From Brevibacterium epidermidis NBRC 14811 (GTDB taxonomy: Bacteria; Actinomycetota; Actinomycetes; Actinomycetales; Brevibacteriaceae): a stretch of 64,000 nucleotides of DNA. The notes under the pieces were generated by a model. That model made no database searches. It saw only the letters and a program-made list of their open reading frames with translations, and was not told where the DNA came from. Below, piece after piece: positions 34,559-43,310 of the stretch. The stretch is from NCBI RefSeq assembly GCF_001570805.1, contig NZ_BCSJ01000003.1:1-64000 (forward strand). The letters run 5' to 3'. The first letter of the stretch is position 1. Each line of letters starts with the position of its first letter. The translations under genes were made by a program, and so were the position numbers.

Positions 34559-34969
34559 ATGGCCGATCAGCTGTCCAAGGTCTTTGCGGCACTGGCGGAC
34601 CCGACCCGTCGGGACATGGTGGCCCGCCTCAGCGTCGCGGACTCGACGGTGAACGAACTCGCCGAACCCTACGACGTCAGCCTGCAGGCCGTATCGAAAC
34701 ATCTCAAGGTGCTCGAGGACTCCGGACTGGTCTCCCGCACCCGTGACGCCCAGCGCAGACCGGTCCACCTCGAAGACAATGTGTTCGATCTGATGACGAA
34801 ATGGATCGAAAGATACAGACAACAGGCAGAGGAACGCTATCAACGCCTCGACGCTGTCCTCGAACAGATGGACGCGGACGAGGAAGCGAACAATTCGGAC
34901 TCGAGCGCCGCCTCGGCGACGGGATCCGAAGATAAGTCACCCCATAGAAAATCACGCAAAGGAGCATGA
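34559..34969 (+). CDS. ArsR-family transcriptional regulator
   Basis: Winged-helix repressor of 136 residues: KVFAALADPTRRDMVARLSV, then NELAEPYDVSLQAVSKHLKVLEDSGLVSRTRDAQRRPVHL is a textbook ArsR core. No metal-binding Cys is present, so it belongs to the non-metal group usually paired with SRPBCC proteins. The ATG at 34559 follows GCAGGAGG; the same frame is open 12 codons upstream but without a ribosome site. A Ser/Glu/Asp-rich C-terminal tail includes a GC-repeat copy (34907). It ends 1 bp before the SRPBCC gene. Probably represses its own operon through the dyads just upstream. Confidence 0.9.
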   Translation: MADQLSKVFAALADPTRRDMVARLSVADSTVNELAEPYDVSLQAVSKHLKVLEDSGLVSRTRDAQRRPVHLEDNVFDLMTKWIERYRQQAEERYQRLDAVLEQMDADEEANNSDSSAASATGSEDKSPHRKSRKGA

Positions 34970-34970
34970 C

Positions 34971-35468
34971 ATGACCACCACAGACACCGCAGCCGACTAT
35001 TCGACTCTCAAGCTCGACGTCCCCGAGGGGGTGCAGACTGTCTCCATCACCCGCGATTTCGCCGCCTCACCGGACAAGGTGTTCCGGGCCCACATCGACC
35101 CCGAACTGTTCGTCAAGTGGTGCGGACCGGACTCGATCACGAACACGATCCGCGAATGGAATGCGACGACCGGCGGGAATTGGAGCTACGTTTCGAGCGA
35201 TGATCGCGGCGAGTACGGATTCTTCGGCTCGTTCCACGAGCTTCGGGAGAACGAGCGCATCGTCCAGACCTTCACCTATGAGGGCTTCCCGGACGGCGTC
35301 AACCTCGAGATCCTCACTCTCACCGACCTCGGTGACGGGCGAACACGACTGATGTCGACCTCGATCTTCGACTCACTCGAATCCCGCGACGGCATGGTCG
35401 CCTCGGGCATGGAACACGGCATCGTCGAAGGCTACAACAAACTCGACCGCCTCCTCGCCGAAGCTTAA
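34971..35468 (+). CDS. SRPBCC (AHSA1-like) protein coupled to ArsR
   Basis: A 165-residue START/AHSA1-like protein: VSITRDFAASPDKVFRAHID, then FVKWCGPDSITNTIREWNATTGG and DRGEYGFFGSFHELRENERIVQTFTYEGFPDG are standard for the family. ArsR-SRPBCC pairs are widespread in actinobacteria; the SRPBCC partner is thought to bind a small hydrophobic ligand or act with the regulator. Translation is probably coupled to arsR (1-bp gap, AAAGGAG upstream). A long perfect palindrome follows the stop by 3 bp. Confidence 0.87.
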   Translation: MTTTDTAADYSTLKLDVPEGVQTVSITRDFAASPDKVFRAHIDPELFVKWCGPDSITNTIREWNATTGGNWSYVSSDDRGEYGFFGSFHELRENERIVQTFTYEGFPDGVNLEILTLTDLGDGRTRLMSTSIFDSLESRDGMVASGMEHGIVEGYNKLDRLLAEA

Positions 35469-35471
35469 TTG

Positions 35472-35527
35472 CTACCTGACGGCGGCTCAGCAACCTGGCG
35501 CCAGGTTGCTGAGCCGCCGTCAGGTAG
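35472..35527. repeat. Long perfect palindrome, family A copy 2
   Basis: Two 28-bp arms without spacer, perfectly complementary (35472-35499 and 35500-35527). The arm starts CTACCTGACGGCGGCTCAGC. Twenty-four of the first 25 or so bases match the arm of the copy at 13561-13620. It lies between the SRPBCC gene and the convergent GntR gene, overlapping the last 8 bp of the latter. Confidence 0.88.
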
Positions 35528-36233
35528 TCCTGGGACGGTCGGTGTCGGACATCATAGCGAAGTAGGAATCGCGGCTGCGGCGCACATGCCGAGCCATCAC
35601 CTCGGCAGCACGTTCAACCTGGCCGGCGTCGATGGCCGCGATGATCTCCCGATGCTCCGGCCACGCCTGCGGCCCACGCCGAGTCACATTGAGCGAGTAC
35701 AGCCACTCGATCTTGCCCGAGATCTGCCGCAGCAGACTGATGAACGACAGGCTCCCGCTCAGCTCTGCGACCGCGAAGTGGAAGCGCATGTTGAGCACCG
35801 CAAGGTCCTCGTACCGTTCCTGTGCGATGACGATGTCACCGGCTTCGAGGATGTCGTTGATCTCCTTGCGCTGCTCCCGCCATTTCAGGTCAGGAACATC
35901 GCTGGCGTTGAGAGCTTCCGCCCGCTTCGCCGCACGTTTCGCCGTCGCCGCTTCGAGCACAATGCGGATTTCAAACAAATCGTCGGCATCTTCCACCGGC
36001 GACGGGGCGACGACCGAACCGCTGTATTTCCGCGATTCGACCAGCCCCTCCGCTTCGAGCGAACGCAGCGCCTCTCGGATCGGAATCCGAGACACCTCGT
36101 ACTTCTCCGCCAACGCTGCTTCTCGCAGCTTGGTCCCCGGCTCGAGCCGACCTCGGATGATATCGGCTCGGATCCGGGTACCGACGCTGCCGTCGTCTGG
36201 CGAACCCAATGGCGTCGGAGCGGAATCAGACAT
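35520..36233 (-). CDS. GntR-family regulator (FCD subfamily)
   Basis: A 237-residue regulator with an N-terminal GntR winged helix (VGTRIRADIIRGRLEPGTKL, EAALAEKYEVSRIPIREALRSLEAEGLVESRKYSG) and an all-helical FCD effector domain (FEIRIVLEAATAKRAAKRAE, later FHFAVAELSGS and the metal-binding HREIIAAIDAGQ). ATG at 36233 overlaps the ABC ATPase stop by 8 bp, so it is the final, coupled gene of the peptide-import operon. FadR/FCD proteins bind TNGTNNNACNA-type dyads. Two TTGYATACAA sites flank the operon promoter at 43171-43210 and are the obvious targets. Confidence 0.88.
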   Translation of the reverse strand: MSDSAPTPLGSPDDGSVGTRIRADIIRGRLEPGTKLREAALAEKYEVSRIPIREALRSLEAEGLVESRKYSGSVVAPSPVEDADDLFEIRIVLEAATAKRAAKRAEALNASDVPDLKWREQRKEINDILEAGDIVIAQERYEDLAVLNMRFHFAVAELSGSLSFISLLRQISGKIEWLYSLNVTRRGPQAWPEHREIIAAIDAGQVERAAEVMARHVRRSRDSYFAMMSDTDRPRTT

Positions 36234-37845
36234 TGAGCAGACCGGAGCCGGGCACAGCGGCGAGAAGCCGCTGCGTATATTCGGCCTCAGGCCGCTCAAT
36301 CACATCTTGTGTGGCGCCCGATTCGACGATCTCTCCGCTTTTCATCACAACAACATCGTCTGCCAAGTTCGCAACCACTGCAAGATCGTGGGTGATGAAC
36401 AGGCAGCTGACGTCCAAGTCGTTCTGCAGATTCCGCAGCAGATCAAGGATCTGTTCCTGGACCAGCACGTCAAGCGCTGACACTGCTTCATCACAGATCA
36501 GGAGCTCGGGTTCACTGATCAGTGCACGTGCGATCGCTATCCGCTGACGCTGACCGCCCGAGAGTTCGGATGGCCGCCTCTCAAGCATCGTCTTCGACAA
36601 AGCTACCTGGTCAAGGACGCCAGATACCTTCTTCGACCGTTCAGCACGATTGCCGATCTTGAACACGTCGAGAGGCTCCCGAATGATTCGCTCGACGCTC
36701 CACATCGGGTTCAGCGATGAAAACGGGTCCTGGAAGACCGGTTGGCTGAATCGACGTAGACTGCTGCGTTCAGAACGGCTTGTCGCGTCAACATTCCTGC
36801 CACCGGCGAGAACCTCTCCGCTCGTCGCTTTCTCCAGCCCCAGGACGATCTTCGCAATCGTCGACTTTCCCGATCCAGACTCACCGATCACCGCAGTGGT
36901 CTTTCCTCTTCGTGCTGAGAGGCTCACTCCACGCAGAGCGTGGACCTCTCTGCCTCGCCCTCGAAGTTTGTAGACCTTGTGCAGGTCGTTGATCTCCAGA
37001 ACCATGTCCGTGGAATCTCCGGCACTGGCCGAATCACCAGCAGCTGCTGCCTCACCTGCGCTCTTCACGACCAAGTTCGGCGCGGCATTGACCAGCGACT
37101 GAGTGTATTCATGCTGTGGGTTTCCCAGGACCTGCTCGGGCGCGCCTCTCTCAACGACGTGCCCCTCGTGCATAACGAGAATCGTATCCGTCCGCTCCCC
37201 CGCCACCCCGAGGTCGTGAGTAACGAATAGGAGAGACATTCCACGCTCGGTGACCAGCTCCTGCAAGTGATCAAGAATCTGCTTCTGCACTGTCACGTCC
37301 AGAGCTGAAGTCGGTTCGTCAGCGATGATCAGATCCGGATCGCCTGCCAGCGCAATGGCGATGAGCACTCGTTGCCGCATTCCGCCGGAGAACTCGTGCG
37401 GGTACGAACGGCGTCGATTCTCCGGGTCGGGGATACCGGCATCGGTCATCAGTTCGATGACCCGCTTCGTGACCTCTGATGAATTCGACATCCCATAGGT
37501 GCGGAGAGCATCAGCAATCTGGTCACCCACCCGCATGCTCGGGTTGAGACTGGCCATCGGATCCTGCGGAACCAGAGCAATCGATCGTCCTCGCAGCACT
37601 TGCATGCGCTGGCGGCTCGCACCGACAAGCTCTTCTCCACGGTATTTCACTGAACCGCTGCTGACTCTTCCGGCTCCGGGCAGAAGCCCCAGAATGGCAC
37701 CGATCGATGTCGATTTTCCAGACCCGGACTGTCCGACAAGCGCCAGACGCTCGCCGGGTTCCAGGGTGAAATTGACGTCGTGGAGCACCGGCGATTCGTA
37801 GGAGACTTCGAGTCCCGAGACTTCAAGCACGAATTCCTGACTCAT
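36226..37845 (-). CDS. Dual-ATPase ABC importer subunit (GsiA/DppDF-like fusion)
   Basis: A 539-residue protein with two complete oligopeptide-type ATPase domains. The first has Walker A GQSGSGKST at 39-47, signature FSGGMRQRV and Walker B LIIADEPTSALD. The second has GESGSGKST near 320-328, signature LSGGQRQRI and LLICDEAVSALD, where the usual DEP is DEA. A Ser/Ala-rich linker joins them. The fused form is that of glutathione importer GsiA and related dipeptide systems. It energises the DppBC-like permeases encoded upstream. ATG at 37845 follows GAAGG; ggt ends at 37851. Binding of glutathione or gamma-glutamyl peptides is inferred from the adjacent gamma-glutamyltransferase. Confidence 0.9.
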   Translation of the reverse strand: MSQEFVLEVSGLEVSYESPVLHDVNFTLEPGERLALVGQSGSGKSTSIGAILGLLPGAGRVSSGSVKYRGEELVGASRQRMQVLRGRSIALVPQDPMASLNPSMRVGDQIADALRTYGMSNSSEVTKRVIELMTDAGIPDPENRRRSYPHEFSGGMRQRVLIAIALAGDPDLIIADEPTSALDVTVQKQILDHLQELVTERGMSLLFVTHDLGVAGERTDTILVMHEGHVVERGAPEQVLGNPQHEYTQSLVNAAPNLVVKSAGEAAAAGDSASAGDSTDMVLEINDLHKVYKLRGRGREVHALRGVSLSARRGKTTAVIGESGSGKSTIAKIVLGLEKATSGEVLAGGRNVDATSRSERSSLRRFSQPVFQDPFSSLNPMWSVERIIREPLDVFKIGNRAERSKKVSGVLDQVALSKTMLERRPSELSGGQRQRIAIARALISEPELLICDEAVSALDVLVQEQILDLLRNLQNDLDVSCLFITHDLAVVANLADDVVVMKSGEIVESGATQDVIERPEAEYTQRLLAAVPGSGLLNV

Positions 37846-37850
37846 CTGTC

Positions 37851-39656
37851 TCACCTTCCCGCCGCATAGCCCTGAGCGCCACGCGGGTTGGCCCCCGCTG
37901 TCAGACGACCCGTTTTCGGATCCCGTGTCACACAGGACAGGCGACCCAGATCCCAGTTCCCGGCGCGGGTCACTTCGTGTCCGCGCGAGATGAGCCCGTT
38001 GATGACTTCATCGCCGAGGCGGTCTTCGACTACCGCTCCTCCCGGAACCCAGGTACGAGGCCAGAATGAGCCTGCCAGAGCAGTCGTATGCAGGGCCGGG
38101 GCATCAATTGCCTGCTGTGCGGCATAACCACCCACAAGCAGTCTCAGAATCAGCAGCAGCTGCCACTGTTCCTGCTGGTCACCCCCCGGAGAACCGAGAG
38201 CGATGACCGGCTCACCGTCCTTGGAGATCAAGGTCGGAGTAAGCGTCGTTCTCGGACGCTTGCCCGGAGTCAGCGCAGATGGGGCCGATTCGTCCAACCA
38301 CATCATCTGCAGACGTGTCCCAAGGCAGAACCCTAGTTCTGGAATCGTCGGGGATGACTGAAGCCAGCCGCCGGACGGAGTCGCGGAGATCATGTTGCCC
38401 CAGCGATCGACAACGTCGATGTGGCAAGTGTCCCCGTTGTTCACACCGTTCTTCTGCACGGTCGGTTCGCCGATTCCCGCCTTGATGAGCGCTTCCTTGT
38501 CCTCACCTTCCAGCGTCAGCGGAGGTCGGAACGTCGGTGCGGCTCCTGCGCGGTCAGCACCTGGACGGAATTCGTGCGATGCGGTGGAGCCGATGAGCTC
38601 ACGGCGCTGAGCGGCATATTCGTCGCTGAGAAGCCATTCAAGGTCCACATCGTTGTCGCCGTAATAGGTGTCCCTGTCAGCCATCGCAAGCTTGAGCGCC
38701 TCGAGTATCGTATGGGCACCCAGCTCGGTCGAGGGATCGAGATGGTCGTCATCGAAGCCTTCGAGGATCTTCAGAGTCTGCAGCAGAACAGGACCCTGTC
38801 CCCACGCCGCAATCTTGGCCACCTGATACCCGCGGAAATCGATCGTCACCGGGTCTTCGAAATGAGCGTCGAAGGCGGCGATGTCTTCCACAGTCATCAC
38901 GCCTGCATGGTCACTTCCGGTTGAGTGTCGGTGCGGCGCCTTGATGAAATCGGCGATCGCTTCGGCCACAAATCCTGTCTTCCACTCTCGCCGAGCTGCT
39001 TGAATGCGCGCTTCTCGAGTTTCTGCTTCATCCCCCGCGGAGATCAGACGTCGCAGGACATCGGCATAAGCATGGTTGTAGATCAGGTCGCCGGCCTTCG
39101 GCACCGTACCGTCCGGCATCCACTGTGCAGCTGAGGTCGGCCAATGCTCAGTGAAGAGTTCCTTGACCTTGTCGATCGTCCCGACCGTTCGGCCAAGAGC
39201 AGGATGTCCGTTGTCCGCATAGTCTATAGCGAATTCGAGAACCTCGGAAAGTTCCCAAGTGCCGTGGTGTTCGAGAAGGTTGAGCCAGGAATCGACTGCT
39301 CCGGGGACCGCGGCAGCGAGAGCCCCTGCACCGGGTACCATGTCGAGGCCTTCATTCCGGAAGTGTTCGATGCTCGCCCCTGCCGGAGCGGGCCCCTGCC
39401 CCATCATGATCTTCGGGGCGGACGGCTGCTCAGCAGTCGCAAGGACACCAGTCATATCTCCGGCGGGACCGTTGAGGTGTGGCTCAACAACATGCAGCAG
39501 GAACGCTCCTGCTACCGCGGCATCAAAGGCGTTTCCACCTCGCTCGAGGACTGCTTGAGAAGCTGCTGTTGCCAGCCAATGCGTTGACGCGGCCATACCG
39601 AAATGGCCTTCGAGCGTAGGCCTGGTCGTGAACTGTGCGGGTGTGGTGAATGACAA
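37851..39656 (-). CDS. ggt: Gamma-glutamyltransferase
   Basis: N-terminal-nucleophile hydrolase of about 601 residues. GHFGMAASTHWLATAASQAVLERGGNAFDAAVA opens the family fold, and the autoprocessing Thr is at about residue 410 in NNGDTCHIDVVD, followed by GWLQSSPTIP and GSPGGD, the substrate loop. It cleaves gamma-glutamyl bonds of glutathione and peptides. The start is probably TTG at 39656: AAGAAGGGA sits 7 nt upstream and it follows the permease stop by 1 bp. No ATG is well placed. No signal peptide is visible, so it should act in the cytoplasm on imported peptides, unlike the periplasmic E. coli enzyme. Confidence 0.88.
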   Translation of the reverse strand: MSFTTPAQFTTRPTLEGHFGMAASTHWLATAASQAVLERGGNAFDAAVAGAFLLHVVEPHLNGPAGDMTGVLATAEQPSAPKIMMGQGPAPAGASIEHFRNEGLDMVPGAGALAAAVPGAVDSWLNLLEHHGTWELSEVLEFAIDYADNGHPALGRTVGTIDKVKELFTEHWPTSAAQWMPDGTVPKAGDLIYNHAYADVLRRLISAGDEAETREARIQAARREWKTGFVAEAIADFIKAPHRHSTGSDHAGVMTVEDIAAFDAHFEDPVTIDFRGYQVAKIAAWGQGPVLLQTLKILEGFDDDHLDPSTELGAHTILEALKLAMADRDTYYGDNDVDLEWLLSDEYAAQRRELIGSTASHEFRPGADRAGAAPTFRPPLTLEGEDKEALIKAGIGEPTVQKNGVNNGDTCHIDVVDRWGNMISATPSGGWLQSSPTIPELGFCLGTRLQMMWLDESAPSALTPGKRPRTTLTPTLISKDGEPVIALGSPGGDQQEQWQLLLILRLLVGGYAAQQAIDAPALHTTALAGSFWPRTWVPGGAVVEDRLGDEVINGLISRGHEVTRAGNWDLGRLSCVTRDPKTGRLTAGANPRGAQGYAAGR

Positions 39657-39657
39657 G

Positions 39658-40572
39658 TCAGTGTCCCTTCTTGGAATTGGGGTCGAGGGCATCGCGCAGG
39701 GCGTCTCCGAAGAGGTTGAAGGCAAGGCAGATGAAGAGAATCGCCAAACCCGGGAACAGCGCGGTCGATGGTGCGCGGAAGATGTACTGCTGAGCATCGG
39801 AGAGCATGATGCCGAGGCTGGGCGATGGCGGTTGGATGCCTAAGCCGAGGAAGGACAGGATCGACTCTCCGATGACTGCTGTGGGAAGAATGACCGTCGC
39901 CTGAACGATGATCGCAGAAGCCGCGTTCGGCAGAATGTGCATACCCAGAATTCTTGTCTTCGACGCATCGGTTGCAATCGCAGCTTTGACGAAGTCTGCT
40001 GATTTCAAGCGCATGGTCTCACCTCGGACGACTCGAATCATCGTCGGCACCTGAGAGATGCCCAGCGCAATCGCGGCATTGGACAGGCTCGGCCCGGAGA
40101 TTGCCGCAAGCCCGACGGCGATGATGAGGAAGGGGAATGCCAGTGTGACATCCGTCAAACGTGAGATGACCGCGTCGAGTCCGCGGAAGTACCCCGCCAA
40201 CAATCCCAGCGGGGTGCCGACCACGACTGCCAGAAGCACCGCCAGAAGCCCGACTTGAAGAGACGCTCGGACCCCGAATGCCAGGCGCGACAGAATGTCA
40301 CGCCCAAGGTCGTCGGTGCCGAACACATATCCGACAGTTCCGGGAACTTGGAACGGAACGTCGAAGTTCGTCTGCGCGAATCCGTAAGGGGCAATCAGCG
40401 GAGCGAAGATTCCGATCAGGACAACGAGAACAACCATGATCGAACCGATGAGTCCCGAGGGCGTCGAGATGATCGATCTGATCAACCAGAGTGCTCGATT
40501 GGACGACGCATGGAACTCAGGATCGAGACCTTGAGTCTGCTTATTCGTGTTGGTGACAAGTGGTGTGCTCAT
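39658..40572 (-). CDS. Peptide ABC transporter permease (DppC/GsiD-like)
   Basis: Permease of 304 residues with six helices. The N-terminal cytoplasmic stretch and the TPSGLIGSIMVVLVVLIGIFAP helix are typical of DppC. The FGTDDLGRDILSRLAFG segment and the ATPase-coupling EAA loop (near ADFVKAAIATDASKTRILGMHILPN) are intact. The ATG overlaps the DppB stop by 4 bp. Third gene of the operon. Confidence 0.93.
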   Translation of the reverse strand: MSTPLVTNTNKQTQGLDPEFHASSNRALWLIRSIISTPSGLIGSIMVVLVVLIGIFAPLIAPYGFAQTNFDVPFQVPGTVGYVFGTDDLGRDILSRLAFGVRASLQVGLLAVLLAVVVGTPLGLLAGYFRGLDAVISRLTDVTLAFPFLIIAVGLAAISGPSLSNAAIALGISQVPTMIRVVRGETMRLKSADFVKAAIATDASKTRILGMHILPNAASAIIVQATVILPTAVIGESILSFLGLGIQPPSPSLGIMLSDAQQYIFRAPSTALFPGLAILFICLAFNLFGDALRDALDPNSKKGH

Positions 40573-41525
40573 GAGGCATCCTCACTGACGCGAATCTGTG
40601 GGTTGATGACTGAGTAGAGGATGTCTACCGCCAAGTTGATGAGAATGTAAGACACGGTGATCACTAAGACGACTGCTTGGATCACTGGGTAATCACGGGA
40701 GAACACAGCGTCAAGGGTGAGTTTGCCGAGTCCAGGCAGAGCGAAGATCCGCTCCGTGACGACAGCACCGGAGATCAGTCCGCCCAGCTGAAGCCCGACG
40801 ATTGTGACCAGCACGATCAGCGAGTTCCGCAGTCCGTAGCGGAAGAGAACTCGCGGACGCGAAAGCCCTTTCGCCCGTGCCATCCGCACATAGTCGGTAC
40901 CCATGGTCTCGATCATTGATGCTCGTGTCTGACGAGTGATGACAGCTGCAAGACTGGTACCGAGGATCACCGCCGGCAAGGTCAGATAGTAGATTCCCTT
41001 GATCGGTTCCGAAAGTATGTCGACGTACCCGGACGCGGGGAACCAGCCGAGGCCCACTGCCAGACCGAGGATTGCCAGCAGTCCCAGCCAGAAGTTTGGA
41101 ACTGAGAGCCCGAGCAGGGCAATGAAATTGCTGCCGAACTCCGGCCAACGGCCACGGAATCGCTCCGCGATCATGCCCAGTGCTACTCCGGCGACGACTG
41201 CAACGACGATCGCGTAGAGCGCGAGCCAGAGAGTGACGGGCAGAGTCGTCGCGATCATCTCAGTGACGGCCAGCCCGGTTCTCGTAGATTCGCCGAGGTC
41301 GCCGGTGACGACGGATCCGATGAACTTGATGAATTGCACGAGCATCGGCTCATCGAGTCCGAGGTCGCTGCGGATGGCTTCGAGTCTCTCGGGTGTCGCC
41401 TCTTCACCGGCCATGGCCAAGGCTGGGTCGCCTGGCAGCATTCTGACTCCGAAGAAGATGACGATCGCGGAGAGCACGAAAGTGATGATCGCATGAAAGA
41501 CCTTCGTCAGAATAAAGCGAGTCAT
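40569..41525 (-). CDS. Peptide ABC transporter permease (DppB/GsiC-like)
   Basis: Permease of 318 residues: MTRFILTKVFHAIITFVLSAIVIFFGVRMLPGDPA is the classical DppB start, followed by LGLDEPMLVQFIKF and the coupling loop YVRMARAKGLSRPRVLFRYGLRNSL. Six helices. ATG overlaps the binding-protein stop by 4 bp. Second gene of the import operon. Confidence 0.93.
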   Translation of the reverse strand: MTRFILTKVFHAIITFVLSAIVIFFGVRMLPGDPALAMAGEEATPERLEAIRSDLGLDEPMLVQFIKFIGSVVTGDLGESTRTGLAVTEMIATTLPVTLWLALYAIVVAVVAGVALGMIAERFRGRWPEFGSNFIALLGLSVPNFWLGLLAILGLAVGLGWFPASGYVDILSEPIKGIYYLTLPAVILGTSLAAVITRQTRASMIETMGTDYVRMARAKGLSRPRVLFRYGLRNSLIVLVTIVGLQLGGLISGAVVTERIFALPGLGKLTLDAVFSRDYPVIQAVVLVITVSYILINLAVDILYSVINPQIRVSEDAS

Positions 41526-43135
41526 TTCCCGCCTCCGTTCTTCAGGAAGCCGGCTTCCGAAAGATGAACCACGCCATCTGAGAAGACTTCGACTCCAGCA
41601 ACATCTTCCGTGTATGCGGTGAGGTTCTTCTGCCGGTAGAGGTAGATGATCGAGTTGGTTTCTCTCATCCGCTCAGAGGCCTTGCCATACAGCTCTGCGC
41701 GCTTCTTCTCGTCTGTTTCCTCGCTGGCTTTGGTCAGCAGGTCATTGATCTGAGAGTCGTCGATTCCAGTGACATTGTTAGCGGCACCTGGGAAGTGGAA
41801 CGAATACAGGTTTCCGTGCGGATCGACTCGTCCTGACCAACCCAGCTGGAGCATTTCGTAGTCTCCGCGATCTTGAGCATCGAGAAGTGCGGTGTATTCC
41901 GTTGGCTGCACCTTGATATCGAATCCGGCTTCCTTTGTCGCAGCCTGGACTGCCTGAGCGAAGCGAAGAGTGTCTTGAGTGTTCGAGACCTTCATATTCA
42001 CTTCAAGAGGAAGCTCAACTCCAGCATCCTTGAGAATCTGCTTTGCCCCCTCCGGGTCATAGTCGACGCAGCCGTTGCTTGCCTCGGTCGCAAAGGGACT
42101 GTCCGGCGCGATGCCAGAACACGCGGGTGAGAACCAACCGTTGAAAACAGTGTTGACGAGCGCCTTTCGATCGATCGCCATCGACAGAGCTTTCCGCACT
42201 TTCGGATTCTGGCCGAGAGGTCCGGAGTAATTCTCCTTGGCATCTCCGAATCCCATGTTGATGGTCAGTCCCTGGTAGCCCAGCGAGTTCGACTGCAGAA
42301 GACCGATTCCAGATTCAGCGTCCAGGGCATCGACGTCTTGGGGCGAGATCGTATCGGCAACCTGCACGTCGCCCGAGCGGATGTTCGCGGCACGGATATT
42401 GGCGTCGGTCATGATCTGGTAGGTAATCGAATCCAGATGGATCGAGTCCGCGTCATAGTAGTTGGGGTCCTTGACCACCTTGATCGAGGTCTGAGCAATC
42501 CGCTTCTCAAATTTGAATGGCCCGACGCAGACTGGGTGATCGCCGAAGTCATCGCCCTGCTTCTCCAGCGCGGTCGGCGACATGATCATGCCGGCACGAT
42601 CAGCCAATGCGGCAGTGAACGGCGCGAACGGCTTATCGAAGGTGACCTCAACCATATGCTCGCCAGCTGCCTCGACCGACGAAATGGGACCGAGCTCTGC
42701 CGCTCTCGACGAAGCCTCGAGGTTGAGGCCGCGCTCCATCGTGGTCTTGACTGCTTCAGCGTCGAAGTCGGTCCCATCAGCGAACTTCACGCCTTCTCTG
42801 ACCGGAATTCGAACTGTCTTTCCACCTTCGGAGATGGTCGGCAGTTCTGTCGCGAGCATCGGCACGATCTCGCCGTTCTCATCGATGTCATAGAGCTTCT
42901 GACACATGGTCTGCATGACATAGCGCGTGTACAGCGACGACGATGTGGTCGGGTCGAGCCGGTCAGGCTCAGATGACAGTGCCATGACCAGATCTCCGCC
43001 GTCTTCGAAGTCTTCCGCGTCCGCATGCACCGACTTCACATCAGTCCGTTCCGGCGGATCCTCTAGCGGCTGAACGGGAACACATCCCGCCAGCAACACA
43101 GCGCTGGCAAGTGCCGCGCCTATCCGAATTTTCAT
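41522..43135 (-). CDS. Peptide/glutathione-binding lipoprotein (DppA/GsiB-like)
   Basis: Extracellular solute-binding protein family 5, 537 residues. Signal: MKIRIGAALASAVLLAGC with the lipobox Cys at 18. Family signatures follow: DLVMALSSEPDRLDPTTSSS, LYDIDENGEIVPMLATELP, VREGVKFADGTDFDAEAVK and NPKVRKALSMAIDRKALV. It captures the peptide and passes it to the permeases. ATG at 43135 gives the signal peptide at the very start; the longer open frame upstream lacks a ribosome site (ACGAGGAGTGCGG lies before the chosen ATG). First gene of the operon. The ligand could be glutathione, gamma-glutamyl peptides or general dipeptides. Confidence 0.9.
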   Translation of the reverse strand: MKIRIGAALASAVLLAGCVPVQPLEDPPERTDVKSVHADAEDFEDGGDLVMALSSEPDRLDPTTSSSLYTRYVMQTMCQKLYDIDENGEIVPMLATELPTISEGGKTVRIPVREGVKFADGTDFDAEAVKTTMERGLNLEASSRAAELGPISSVEAAGEHMVEVTFDKPFAPFTAALADRAGMIMSPTALEKQGDDFGDHPVCVGPFKFEKRIAQTSIKVVKDPNYYDADSIHLDSITYQIMTDANIRAANIRSGDVQVADTISPQDVDALDAESGIGLLQSNSLGYQGLTINMGFGDAKENYSGPLGQNPKVRKALSMAIDRKALVNTVFNGWFSPACSGIAPDSPFATEASNGCVDYDPEGAKQILKDAGVELPLEVNMKVSNTQDTLRFAQAVQAATKEAGFDIKVQPTEYTALLDAQDRGDYEMLQLGWSGRVDPHGNLYSFHFPGAANNVTGIDDSQINDLLTKASEETDEKKRAELYGKASERMRETNSIIYLYRQKNLTAYTEDVAGVEVFSDGVVHLSEAGFLKNGGGK

Positions 43136-43170
43136 CCGCACTCCTCGTGGTCTCAGCTCTCGGCGATCAG

Positions 43171-43210
43171 TTGCATACAATTTATAGTGAGCCTAGAGTT
43201 TTGTATACAA
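43171..43210 (-). promoter_or_regulatory. Operon promoter flanked by two GntR-type operators
   Basis: On the leftward strand, TTGTAT (43205-43210) and TATAAA (43181-43186) are 18 bp apart, a good -35/-10 pair. A perfect palindrome TTGTATACAA (43201-43210) covers the -35, and TTGCATACAA (43171-43180) lies directly after the -10. The sites start 30 bp apart, near three helical turns. This is an ideal arrangement for repression by the FCD-type GntR protein encoded at the operon's end. Confidence 0.75.
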
Positions 43211-43310
43211 AAAAATGAGAAAGTTCCGAGATGTGAGAATCAGCTGATGCTCATCTCTCCATCCGTCCAGGACTGCGCCCAGTCGCGCTTCCTGCCACGA
43301 AAGGGCACCG

